Assembly (NCBI GenBank): GCA_964632485.1
Contig: CAZWDO010000014.1
Coordinates: forward strand, 60,335-114,702
Direction of reading: 5' to 3'
DNA length: 54,368 nt
Source: CAZWDO01 sp964632485 [NCBI: uncultured bacterium]
GTDB lineage: Bacteria > JAGOEH01
The translations under genes and the position numbers were made by a program. The notes beneath the pieces are model-generated. The model saw nothing but the letters and a program-made list of their open reading frames with translations, was not told where the DNA came from and did not search any database. Positions 8,526 through 16,665 of the stretch are shown here, one piece after another (the first letter of the stretch is position 1; every line of letters starts with the position of its first letter).

Positions 8526-8717
8526 ATGGATAGCGAGTGCTCCATAATTCAGCTAACCAGTGACGAAGACCCGGATCCTCTGGGGCTGAGCAACTGGTTA
8601 GACGATTTTGGAATTATAGCAGGAAGCTTGTGGTTGGTTTTTTTATTGCGTTGGGGATTCAGAAAAATAATCTTTAAAAATCCTTTCAATTTCACACCCA
8701 GGATGCTTATCGTTTAA
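8526..8717 (+). CDS. Small 63-residue protein upstream of twin ATP-grasp ligases
   Basis: An AAAGGAG stands 8-9 nt before the ATG, so translation is plausible. The first half is short and acidic (SDEDPDPLGLSNWLDDFG). The middle is strongly hydrophobic (IIAGSLWLVFLLRWGF), and the tail is basic and aromatic. It resembles no family I know. It may be a small single-span membrane protein, or a ribosomal peptide substrate of the ATP-grasp enzymes that follow 62 bp later; the second idea rests only on position. After its stop, the frame used by the next gene is open back to about 8673 but has no start there. Confidence 0.5.
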   Translation: MDSECSIIQLTSDEDPDPLGLSNWLDDFGIIAGSLWLVFLLRWGFRKIIFKNPFNFTPRMLIV

Positions 8718-8779
8718 ATCCGGCATCCACGCTGTCAATTATTCAAGTTGCCACTTTATCAGCACAAAAGGAGCTGATT

Positions 8780-9850
8780 ATGGATTTAGCGATTAAACGG
8801 GTCGTGATATTGCATGATGAAATTCATGAAAATGATCCTTTAGACCAACAGGATAGTATCGTGCAAGTTCAAGCGATTGAACTGGCTTTGCAGGAAATGG
8901 GATATCAGGTCAAACGGGTCGCTTTTGGTATCGATACAACTTCGGTTTTGGAACAATTCCGCGATTGGCAAACCGATTTTGTAATCAATCTGGTCGAGTC
9001 TGTTGCCGGTGATGGGCGTTTCATACATTGGGCCCCCTTATGGCTCGAACATCTGCAAATTCCCTTCAGTGGCTGCTCCTCCAGCGCCATTTATACAAGT
9101 TCCAATAAAATTCTGGCTAAAGAAATGATGCGGGCCTACGGCATCCCGACACCGGACTGGCTAAATATCGACCGGACTTCCAATCCAACATCTTTTATTC
9201 CCGGGCGCTATATTATAAAAGCTGTTTGGGAACACGCATCCGTGGGATTGGATGAAGATTCAGTCGTCGTTGCCGATCAGGTTGAATGGCTGGAACAGGT
9301 GCTGCGTTCCCGTTTGCAATTGAGCGGCAAACCTTTTTTTGCGGAACACTATATTGATGGTCGTGAGTTCAATATATCCATTTTGAATGGCCAGGTACTG
9401 CCGATTCCGGAAATTATGTTTCTTGATTATCCTGAAAATAAACCCCGTGTCGTGGGTTATCGGGCCAAATGGCAGGAAGAATCATTTGAATACCAGCATA
9501 CACAGCGGCGGTTCCATACCCTGGATGGCCATCAGACCCTGGCCCATCAATTAGCCTGGGTTTGCGAGGATCTATGGCGCCGGTTTTCCTTAAAGGGCTA
9601 CGCGCGGGTCGACGTCCGCGTGGATCCTCAAGGGAATCCCTATGTTATTGATATTAATGCCAATCCATGCATTGCTCCTGACAGCGGTTTTGTTGCCGCA
9701 GCGATGGAGATTGGTATCAGTTTTTCAGAACTCTTGCATTCCCTGATACAAGGGTCATTGGAAACTCAAGTCACTCCAATTGATTGGAGCCTTAAAACCG
9801 ATGCGGATTGGTTGGAGCTTGTGTCCGATGATTCCGTCATGAATTTATAA
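8780..9850 (+). CDS. D-Ala-D-Ala-ligase-like ATP-grasp enzyme, first of a tandem pair
   Basis: 356 residues with the D-alanine-D-alanine ligase architecture: an N-terminal pre-ATP-grasp domain (VVILHDEIHEN, with FVINLVESVAGDGR), a central ATP-binding part (YIIKAVWEHASVGLDEDS; FFAEHYIDGREFNISIL) and the C-terminal metal/phosphate site (YARVDVRVDPQGNPYVIDI followed by NANPC). Such enzymes join a carboxylate to an amine through an acyl phosphate. It is a divergent relative rather than an obvious Ddl, and lies outside any cell-wall cluster. AAGGAG sits 7 nt before the ATG. A second related ligase follows after 24 bp. The substrate is unknown. Confidence 0.8.
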   Translation: MDLAIKRVVILHDEIHENDPLDQQDSIVQVQAIELALQEMGYQVKRVAFGIDTTSVLEQFRDWQTDFVINLVESVAGDGRFIHWAPLWLEHLQIPFSGCSSSAIYTSSNKILAKEMMRAYGIPTPDWLNIDRTSNPTSFIPGRYIIKAVWEHASVGLDEDSVVVADQVEWLEQVLRSRLQLSGKPFFAEHYIDGREFNISILNGQVLPIPEIMFLDYPENKPRVVGYRAKWQEESFEYQHTQRRFHTLDGHQTLAHQLAWVCEDLWRRFSLKGYARVDVRVDPQGNPYVIDINANPCIAPDSGFVAAAMEIGISFSELLHSLIQGSLETQVTPIDWSLKTDADWLELVSDDSVMNL

Positions 9851-9874
9851 CTGGATGGAAGAGAGGATAATACT

Positions 9875-10939
9875 ATGGTAGTCGGAATTACGTACGATTT
9901 GAAAGATGATTATTTGGGTATGGGTTTTTCCGAGGAGGAAACCGCCGAATTTGATAGTCGGGAAACAATCGACGGGATTGAAAATGCATTGAAAAGTCTG
10001 GAGTTCCAAACCGAACGCATTGGGAATCTTCATCAATTGGTTAAAGCTCTTGGACAGGGACGGCGTTGGGATTGGGTATTCAACATCAGTGAAGGGATGT
10101 ATGGGTTTGGCCGGGAGTCAACTGTTCCCGCGCTGCTGGATGCTTACCAGATACCCTATTCCTTTTCCGGTCCCCTGGTTCTCTCAATGGCATTGCATAA
10201 GGGAATCGCTAAAACCGTTGTAAGTCGCGCCGGGGTTCTGACTCCTTCTTTTATAGTGGTTGATCGCAAAGAACAATTACAGAATGTGAACTTACCATTC
10301 CCGTTGTTTTTGAAACCGGTCGCAGAAGGAACAGGTAAAGGAATTACCCGTGATTCCAGGGTCACGAATATGGATTCCTTGATATCTGTCGGGGAGTCTC
10401 TACTGGAAGCATTCAAGCAACCGGTATTAGTGGAAACTTTTTTGCCGGGACGCGAATTCACCGTTGGCATCATCGGCAGCGGAGAAAATGCTGAGATCGT
10501 GGGCGTAATGGAGATTGTATTCGGCGCTAAGGCTGATTCGAATATTTATTCTTTTTATAATAAAAAAAATTATCAGGAAGCCGTTAGTTATGTCAAAACT
10601 GAAGGCTTATTGCGCGACTCGTGCCGGGAAGTAGCGCTGCAAGCCTGGCGCGCCCTGGGATGCAGAGATGCCGGCCGTATTGATGTGCGGGCCGATGCCG
10701 AGGGGCGTATCCATTTCCTCGAAGTCAATCCTCTTGCCGGTCTCAATCCCCAGGATTCCGATTTGCCGATTATTTGCGCGATGGAAGGTATTTCCTATCA
10801 GGAACTGATCCAGCGGATCGTCTTTTCAATGAGTGAACGCCTGCGGCAGAACGGTGTGGAGCTATTCCCGTTTCAGTTTATTTTTGACCAATTCGGTAAT
10901 CGTGCGGAAATCGATCTTCCCACTGCCCATTTTGGGTAA
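9875..10939 (+). CDS. D-Ala-D-Ala-ligase-like ATP-grasp enzyme, second of a tandem pair
   Basis: 354 residues, distantly related to the preceding gene but not a recent copy. Motifs are VFNISEGMYGFGRESTVPAL, LFLKPVAEGTGKGI (ATP-binding lysine and glycine loop), LVETFLPGREFTVGII and GRIDVRADAEGRIHFLEVNP followed by LAGLNP (metal-binding Glu/Asn). Its start is preceded by GAGAGG. After residue about 328 an unusual tail extends into the converging acyl-ACP-synthetase gene, giving a 78-bp 3' overlap. Two unlike ligases side by side suggest sequential additions to one substrate or a heteromer; this is inference. Confidence 0.8.
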   Translation: MVVGITYDLKDDYLGMGFSEEETAEFDSRETIDGIENALKSLEFQTERIGNLHQLVKALGQGRRWDWVFNISEGMYGFGRESTVPALLDAYQIPYSFSGPLVLSMALHKGIAKTVVSRAGVLTPSFIVVDRKEQLQNVNLPFPLFLKPVAEGTGKGITRDSRVTNMDSLISVGESLLEAFKQPVLVETFLPGREFTVGIIGSGENAEIVGVMEIVFGAKADSNIYSFYNKKNYQEAVSYVKTEGLLRDSCREVALQAWRALGCRDAGRIDVRADAEGRIHFLEVNPLAGLNPQDSDLPIICAMEGISYQELIQRIVFSMSERLRQNGVELFPFQFIFDQFGNRAEIDLPTAHFG

Positions 10940-12382
10940 TTCGTCGATTACAAAAAATTCTTTAGGGAGCGCAATGTTTGGTAATTCCCGGGCCATTTTT
11001 TTCAATATCTCTTTGGTATTGACCGGCTCCGTAACCGCCGCTACAATTCGCGCTCCCTTTAGTGAATCGGGAACCTCAACAACACAGCAAAAAACATGTT
11101 CGGGTAATTGCTTCTCGAGACAATTTTCGACTTGAACTAAAGAAATCATTTCGCCGCCGATTTTGACAAACCGGCGTAAACGACCTTTATGCCATAAAAA
11201 GCCGTCCTCATCGATCATCCCCATGTCGCCGGTATCATACCAGCCATTATGGATGCGATAAGAGGTTTCTTCCAGGTCGTCGAAATATCCCTTCATCACT
11301 AAATCGCCTTTTACGAGGATTTTGCCGGTTTGACCCGGTAGCGCTATTTTATCAGTTTCGGGGACCGTGATGCGCACTTGTACACTGGGCAAAGGTTTGC
11401 CAACGCTGCCATGTTTGTTTTGCCCCGGATAATTTGTGGAAATTACGGGACTGGTCTCGGTGGCTCCATATCCCTCCAGAAGTTCGAGATTGTGACTACT
11501 TAAATATTCCTGACGAAGCGCGTCGGGCAGCTTGTCTGCCCCCGCAACTGCAATGCGAATTGAATCAAAATCTCCGGGTTGAGACACTTTAAGATAACCC
11601 TGAAAAAAAATCGGCGTACCTACTACCAAACTCAGCCGGTAATCCCGGATAATACTGCATACAGTGCGATAATCCAGCGGATTGGGATAGGTCGCCATCA
11701 TCATTCCGGTTAACAGTGGCAGCCAGCAATTGACCGTATAACCAAATACATGGAATAATGGCAAGGCCGACAACATTGAATCATTTTGAGTAATCGTGAA
11801 GGTTTTAATCGCGTCTTTAATATTACATAGAATATTACGATGGGTTAATTGCACGGCTTTCGGCGATTTTTCGCTGCCGCTGGTAAAGAGAATGACCGCA
11901 TTGTCGTCCATGCTGCCCTGGTGAATGAACCGTAATAAAAGTTCTGTCGGTAATTTCGCTTTTGCCGCCGCTGTTAGTTTGTCCACCCAGCTCACCTGGC
12001 TGAGAATATCCTCAATAAATATCATCCCTTCTATAATCCGACACCCAATTTTTTCCACTAAAGCCCTCGATGTGATGATGGTCTTAAAACCACATTTTTT
12101 TTGGGCATATTCGGCATTTTGCGCCGCGCCGGTAGAATAATTGATCATTACGGGAACCTTTCCCGCCATGATCGTCGCTAAAACTGATAAAATGGAGCCA
12201 AGAGAAGTTGGAATCATGATGCCTAAAAAACCCTCTTCGTAGCGGTTAAATTTTCCCGTCAGGATTATTGAGGCAATGAGTGTTTTTTCAAACGTCATTT
12301 CTCGATTGCTGTACCGGTCAATAATAGCGATTTTATTGCTGCGCTCTTTCGCTGTTTTTATAAATTGACGATGAAGCTGCAT
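10862..12382 (-). CDS. Aas-like acyl-ACP/acyl-CoA synthetase (AMP-forming)
   Basis: 506 residues of the ANL superfamily. The sequence is close to the C-terminal acyl-ACP synthetase half of Aas: LFTSGSEKSPK is the phosphate loop, SALPLFHVFGYTVN and LEGYGATETSP are the signature and adenylate sites, YDTGDMG is the ATP-ribose site, and GSGKID carries the late catalytic lysine. The acyltransferase half of Aas is absent, so it probably activates free fatty acids by itself. GAGGAGG lies before the ATG. The gene converges on the second ATP-grasp gene with a 78-bp overlap. Acylation of an ATP-grasp product is possible but unproven. Confidence 0.85.
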   Translation of the reverse strand: MQLHRQFIKTAKERSNKIAIIDRYSNREMTFEKTLIASIILTGKFNRYEEGFLGIMIPTSLGSILSVLATIMAGKVPVMINYSTGAAQNAEYAQKKCGFKTIITSRALVEKIGCRIIEGMIFIEDILSQVSWVDKLTAAAKAKLPTELLLRFIHQGSMDDNAVILFTSGSEKSPKAVQLTHRNILCNIKDAIKTFTITQNDSMLSALPLFHVFGYTVNCWLPLLTGMMMATYPNPLDYRTVCSIIRDYRLSLVVGTPIFFQGYLKVSQPGDFDSIRIAVAGADKLPDALRQEYLSSHNLELLEGYGATETSPVISTNYPGQNKHGSVGKPLPSVQVRITVPETDKIALPGQTGKILVKGDLVMKGYFDDLEETSYRIHNGWYDTGDMGMIDEDGFLWHKGRLRRFVKIGGEMISLVQVENCLEKQLPEHVFCCVVEVPDSLKGARIVAAVTEPVNTKEILKKMARELPNIALPKEFFVIDELPKMGSGKIDFRTITELVKNKLKRE

Positions 12383-12759
12383 TTTTCCTCCTCTGTTTTC
12401 TGTTCAAATTATGAAATGTTTGACGATAACATATATTCCAGTTCAGTGGAAACGGGGCGCTAAGTCACAGTTTACAAAATTTAAATAAAAAAATAATAAA
12501 ATGCAAGCTAAAATTTTGAAAAACAGTCAATTATTAAAATTTATGATGCGCTTCTATCTACTATTTCGTTTCCAATTATTGATTGATGTTTCATCCCTAT
12601 AAAAAAAAAAGGAATCGAGTGAAAAATTTATTGACAATAAGTCTAATTTTTTCTATATTCTATGGCATGAATAGGATGAGTAATGGAACCTGCAAATCGG
12701 ATTTTGGGAAGATGAAGTTGTATGTTTAGGGATACCCATGAAAAAAAGATGGAGTATGA
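12383..12759. other. A/T-rich divergent intergenic region
   Basis: The 377 bp between the divergent synthetase and the large unknown gene are very A/T-rich and hold no convincing ORF or RNA gene. The only clear element is the plus-strand promoter at 12631-12659. I could not place the synthetase promoter with confidence. Confidence 0.5.
12631..12659 (+). promoter_or_regulatory. Sigma70-type promoter of the 639-residue unknown
   Basis: TTGACA (12631-12636), 17 bp, TATATT (12654-12659), about 100 bp before the ATG at 12760. A near-consensus match. Confidence 0.75.
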
Positions 12760-14679
12760 ATGAAAACTCGCGATATATTGCCTGATTTATCCTTCTCCTT
12801 AATTACTGAAATTGTTCGCAATCGCCGTCTTTTTGCCGAAAGTGAGTTTGAAGAGGATGAAAAACTAAAATATCAGTTTATTGGTTTAATCGTATCGGAT
12901 GAAAAAAATTTTGAGCATACCCGCCGTTATCTTTCTGATTTGTCGGATGCTTCCAAAAAAGTGCTGATGTACTTTGCGTCCGAGGGTGGGTCAATGGAGG
13001 AGGAGGATTTTTACCGCCATTATGATGCCGCTTCCCAGGAAGAAACCGCAGCATCCATCCGTTACTTGCGCAGTTGGGGCTTCCTCTATTTTGATCCGTA
13101 CTATCAGAAAAATTTCAATATCCGGCTAGTGGGTATTCCTGAAGCCTATTTACCGTATATCCGCATTCCGGTATTTCTGGAAAATAAATTTTGTTACTAT
13201 TTAGCTAAATTGTCCCCGGAGTTGCTGCAGTCGTTACAGATTTTCGTTTTTGGCGAGTTGCTTCCCTGTCAATTCAAGGATTATATTTTATACCGTTTCC
13301 GTCGTGAAATATCAGATCCAGCGCATATACAGAATCTCGTTAAGCGGCTGCCTTTATTGAAACGAAAAGCTCTTGAACTGACCTTACAGTATAAAGGAAG
13401 AATCTGGTTGAGCCTTTTGATTAAAAAATTGGGGATGGTAAAATCGATTGAAGTGGCTCAACGCAATATCGTATGGAATCATCCCTTTATATTCATCAAC
13501 CATGACCGTAAAAAAGATTGTATGATTTCGATCCCTTCGGATATTTTTTTTCTTTTAAAGAATCAACCCCACAATAATTTTTTTACGTATCAGGCATCAT
13601 TTGATTTTTTTCTGGGGTTTGGCGCTCATCCACAACAGAACAAGTTGTCAAATGAATATCAATGGTTTCTCGATTTTGCTTACTTAGTGCAATTTTCTTT
13701 AGACTCGCAATCTGATCAACTACTGAGTAAGGGTTTTTCTAAAAAACGCGATCGCATGATTTTGAATGTGGATTACAAGGGAATGCCCTTTATTGTTTTT
13801 ATGGTTTTATTGGGGAGTTTAGCCAAATTGCTGAAATTGGATGGGAATCGCTTCAGCCCTACTCCGGCTTTAAAAAATCATACACTATCCGCCGGCCAAC
13901 TGGGTAAAATACTTTTTCATGTTTGGGGCGATCACTTTTTCGATGACGAACTCTTCGATAAAAAATTTCTTCGCATTAATAAAATGCAATTAAAATCAAA
14001 ACGAGATGTTTTTAATTTACATATGATTAAGAAGGAACTTCTTTTTCTTTTGCAAGCGTTCCAACCCGGTATCCCGGTACGAATCGACGCTTTTTTAATC
14101 TTCTTTTTTGATTGGATCAAAATCTCCACATATTACCAATCCTTTAACTATGAAGCCTGTTTGTTTATGAATATCTCTCCTGAACAACTCCAGTATCTTC
14201 ATCGGGTGCTAATAGGTCCCTTGTTTTGGTTAGGTATTATCCAGATTGAAAATAAAGAAAAGCTTGATTTTTTCTTTGAAATGGTAGATGAGGGATTGCG
14301 GACCAATCAGACATTGAACCAGTTAATAAAAAATGATCAGTTGCAAAAATGTGAAGCCTGGTTTATGGTCACCCATTGGGGATACCGTCTTATTCACGAT
14401 CTGGAAGAAAATCTCTCAACGAGTTTGCTCCCAAACGTATTGATTGAAGGCGACCGGATCAGTATCCGTAAATCGGAATTTGAAAAAAAATGGTTCGTTT
14501 GGCTGCAATACTTGCGATTGATGGATCAAAATGAAGAGTTCTTCATTCTTATTCCTGGAATACGCTCAAACAAACCTGTTCATAAAATGCGTCAGGAATT
14601 GTCAGGTTTGAGCGAAAACGGGGAGGAAGTTTTAAGATTTCTTCTTGATCAGCGGCTGGAGAATGATGCGGATTCCTAA
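12760..14679 (+). CDS. Large unknown protein, possible winged-helix scaffold
   Basis: 639 residues, not recognised. It has no signal peptide. It is rich in aromatic and basic residues and appears mostly helical, with stretches that read like repeated winged-helix units (LSDASKKVLMYFASEGGSME; LRSWGFLYF; LSENGEEVLRFLLDQRLE). The overall impression is of bacterial proteins annotated as XPB/Ssl2-like helicase-associated, but no Walker or helicase motif is visible, so that link is weak. A GGAG lies just before the ATG and a strong promoter at 12631-12659. Its last 48 bp overlap the converging LiaF-like gene. Confidence 0.65.
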   Translation: MKTRDILPDLSFSLITEIVRNRRLFAESEFEEDEKLKYQFIGLIVSDEKNFEHTRRYLSDLSDASKKVLMYFASEGGSMEEEDFYRHYDAASQEETAASIRYLRSWGFLYFDPYYQKNFNIRLVGIPEAYLPYIRIPVFLENKFCYYLAKLSPELLQSLQIFVFGELLPCQFKDYILYRFRREISDPAHIQNLVKRLPLLKRKALELTLQYKGRIWLSLLIKKLGMVKSIEVAQRNIVWNHPFIFINHDRKKDCMISIPSDIFFLLKNQPHNNFFTYQASFDFFLGFGAHPQQNKLSNEYQWFLDFAYLVQFSLDSQSDQLLSKGFSKKRDRMILNVDYKGMPFIVFMVLLGSLAKLLKLDGNRFSPTPALKNHTLSAGQLGKILFHVWGDHFFDDELFDKKFLRINKMQLKSKRDVFNLHMIKKELLFLLQAFQPGIPVRIDAFLIFFFDWIKISTYYQSFNYEACLFMNISPEQLQYLHRVLIGPLFWLGIIQIENKEKLDFFFEMVDEGLRTNQTLNQLIKNDQLQKCEAWFMVTHWGYRLIHDLEENLSTSLLPNVLIEGDRISIRKSEFEKKWFVWLQYLRLMDQNEEFFILIPGIRSNKPVHKMRQELSGLSENGEEVLRFLLDQRLENDADS

Positions 14680-15126
14680 AAAAACTAGAAAAATCCCTAT
14701 CAACGCTTTGGTTTGAAGTTGATGATACCAGATAGTGTTGTTTAAAACCCAAAGTACTGAAGGGATCAAGAGCGCCAAAGATGTCAGAAAATTTGAAAAA
14801 TGGGGAGTGGGAACGAATGACTGGATACAGGAAGCCAGAGTAAAACACACAAAAATCAGTGGAAAAAGATCATAAAAATCATAGGGATAAAAGAAATCGT
14901 TCCGCCAGAGAAGAAGAATAATCCCTGAAAGAGTCCAAAAAACACCGCTGTGTATTTTGGGATAGGAGAAGATCATGCATAGAATGCCACCCACGATAAA
15001 AAACCAGGGCCACACAGTCAGCATATCCCATTCAATATTCAAAAAACCGATATTGTTTAACAACAAAAAGCTACCAGCTATTATCAGCAAAACACCCCAT
15101 AAAATTTTACGCGGAAACTTGGCCAT
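14632..15126 (-). CDS. LiaF/DUF5668-type membrane protein
   Basis: 164 residues from ATG 15126, chosen because AAAGGAG stands 7-8 nt before it; an earlier in-frame ATG at 15147 has poorer spacing. Four or five hydrophobic helices are visible (ILWGVLLIIAGSFLLLNNIG, WFFIVGGILCMIF, FWTLSGIILLLW, LIGIFLVFLGIRIIL). The first matches the N-terminal LiaF/LiaI transmembrane domain that pairs with PspC proteins in envelope-stress sensing. The start overlaps the PspC gene by 20 bp, and the 3' end overlaps the converging 639-residue gene by 48 bp. Confidence 0.7.
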   Translation of the reverse strand: MAKFPRKILWGVLLIIAGSFLLLNNIGFLNIEWDMLTVWPWFFIVGGILCMIFSYPKIHSGVFWTLSGIILLLWRNDFFYPYDFYDLFPLIFVCFTLASCIQSFVPTPHFSNFLTSLALLIPSVLWVLNNTIWYHQLQTKALIGIFLVFLGIRIILQPLIKKKS

Positions 15127-15931
15127 CCGTTTGGCTCCTTTCTTCATTTTCAACCGCTGATTGGGCAGAATGCGATTTCTTTGAAATCGGTTCCTCAGGA
15201 ACAACAAAATACATAATAAAATAACCAATAACCGCAAAGAAAAAACCAGTGGCAAAAGCAATCAGAATCATGAGCAGGCGCATAATCGATGAATCGATAT
15301 GGAAATAGCGCGCCAACCCCCCGCAAATACCGAAAATTTTCTTGTCTTCCCGACTTCGGTATAATTGACCCTGTATGCTGAAAAGTGGTTTGTTGGGAAT
15401 GTTCGGCGCTTCATTTGCGCTGTAATCTTTTGTATGCTGATGAGTTGCCGGATCATATTGAGTGAAATCGCCGCTCTCGTTTCCTCCCCGGCGGGATCTG
15501 AAAAACGAGTAGAGCAAAAGTCCGCCAATGAGCATTAACACGCTTGGAAAAAAGAGTTTTTCAGAGAGTTGGCTGAGTTCGCCGATCAAACGGAATGGCG
15601 CTGTGAATATTGAAAGTTTCCGTAATAAAATAATCACTCCAGCCCCAATAAGAATTAGCCCGATAAAATAAAAAACCTGATCGCTGTTGATTTTGTCAAA
15701 TTTAAAAACAGGCGGGGATAAATCGGAACTTTGACGGCTACCATCGCTTTTGGGGATGATGATCATGGCGATAAGATAAATGAGAATACCCGATCCTCCG
15801 AAGACCGTCAGAGCGACAAAAATCAGCCGGATGATAACCGGGTCAATGTTTAAATACTCGCCAATTCCACCGCATACTCCGGCGATTATTTTTTGAGAAA
15901 CGCTGCGATATAATTTCTTGGAAGGTTCCAT
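15107..15931 (-). CDS. Double PspC-domain membrane protein
   Basis: 274 residues with two PspC domains. The first, residues 5-62, contains LYRSVSQKIIAGVCGGIGEY and a following membrane helix. The second, about residues 185-245, contains LYRSREDKKIFGICGGLARY and its helix. Two more hydrophobic helices lie between them (FYFIGLILIGAGVIILL; FFPSVLMLIGGLLLYSFF). PspC proteins sense or buffer envelope stress. Together with the overlapping LiaF-like gene this looks like a small envelope-stress unit. GGAGG sits before the ATG. Two PspC domains in one chain is less usual than one. Confidence 0.88.
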   Translation of the reverse strand: MEPSKKLYRSVSQKIIAGVCGGIGEYLNIDPVIIRLIFVALTVFGGSGILIYLIAMIIIPKSDGSRQSSDLSPPVFKFDKINSDQVFYFIGLILIGAGVIILLRKLSIFTAPFRLIGELSQLSEKLFFPSVLMLIGGLLLYSFFRSRRGGNESGDFTQYDPATHQHTKDYSANEAPNIPNKPLFSIQGQLYRSREDKKIFGICGGLARYFHIDSSIMRLLMILIAFATGFFFAVIGYFIMYFVVPEEPISKKSHSAQSAVENEERSQTDGQVSA

Positions 15932-16062
15932 AATTTTTTCCTCCGTTAGTTGTTCTTCCTAAACCTATATACGGGATTGAAGAATTAAAGTTCGAATACT
16001 CCATCTCGCATCAAATGGACTTAGCCGGATTTTATTTTAAAATACAGTAAATTGCTATGAAT

Positions 16063-16665
16063 TCAAGCTGAAGTCGAATTGAGTTGGCGTAGAAAGTTTT
16101 TAAATGCGGCGGCGCGATGGCTGATTTTATGTTTCTCATCGGGAGGTATCTGCGCCATGGTACACCGTGACCGAGGTAGGTAGAACAGGGGATCGTAACC
16201 AAATCCGTATTCCCCGACCGGTTTGTCAGCGATGAATCCCGGGCATACGCCATACGCCTGTATGGCTATATGGGTGTCAATATATGCTAATGCGCAATGG
16301 AACTTAGCTGAGCGCTTTTCTGGTGGAAATGGTTGTGTCCTGCGGATCAGGTCATCCATTCGTTGGGGAAACGTTGCATCCGGCCGTAAGTAACGCGCTG
16401 AATAGATTCCGGGTTCCCCGTTTAATGCGTCAATAGCCAAGCCTGAATCATCGGCCAGAATAGGAAGCCCGGTTGCCTCGCGCCAGGCGCGGGCTTTAAT
16501 CCATGCATTAGCCATAAATGTCGCGCCATCTTCAATAATCGTTAATTGCTTGGTGGTATCAACTTCAATCTGGATGTCCAACTCTCCGTAAAGCTTTGCC
16601 AGCGCTTGATATTCATCTGCCTTATGTCGGTTTCCGCTCGCCAGCAGAATTTTTTTCACGGTCAT
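16063..16665 (-). CDS. rdgB: XTP/dITP diphosphatase (HAM1/RdgB)
   Basis: 200 residues, the normal length. It removes non-canonical purine nucleotides such as dITP and XTP from the pool. Family motifs are all visible: LLASGNRHKADEY at the N-terminus, ILADDSGLAIDALNG (metal-binding Asp), GEPGIYSARY, GEYGFGYDPLFYLP and KHKISHRAAAFK. Its ATG overlaps the stop of the upstream phosphatase gene by 4 bp, which places it last in the prs-phosphatase-rdgB unit. Confidence 0.95.
   Translation of the reverse strand: MTVKKILLASGNRHKADEYQALAKLYGELDIQIEVDTTKQLTIIEDGATFMANAWIKARAWREATGLPILADDSGLAIDALNGEPGIYSARYLRPDATFPQRMDDLIRRTQPFPPEKRSAKFHCALAYIDTHIAIQAYGVCPGFIADKPVGEYGFGYDPLFYLPRSRCTMAQIPPDEKHKISHRAAAFKNFLRQLNSTSA

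Noticed and set aside
10156-10473. 105-codon minus-strand ORF
   Set aside because: It is antisense to the ATP-binding core of the second ATP-grasp gene, which has clear motifs in frame.
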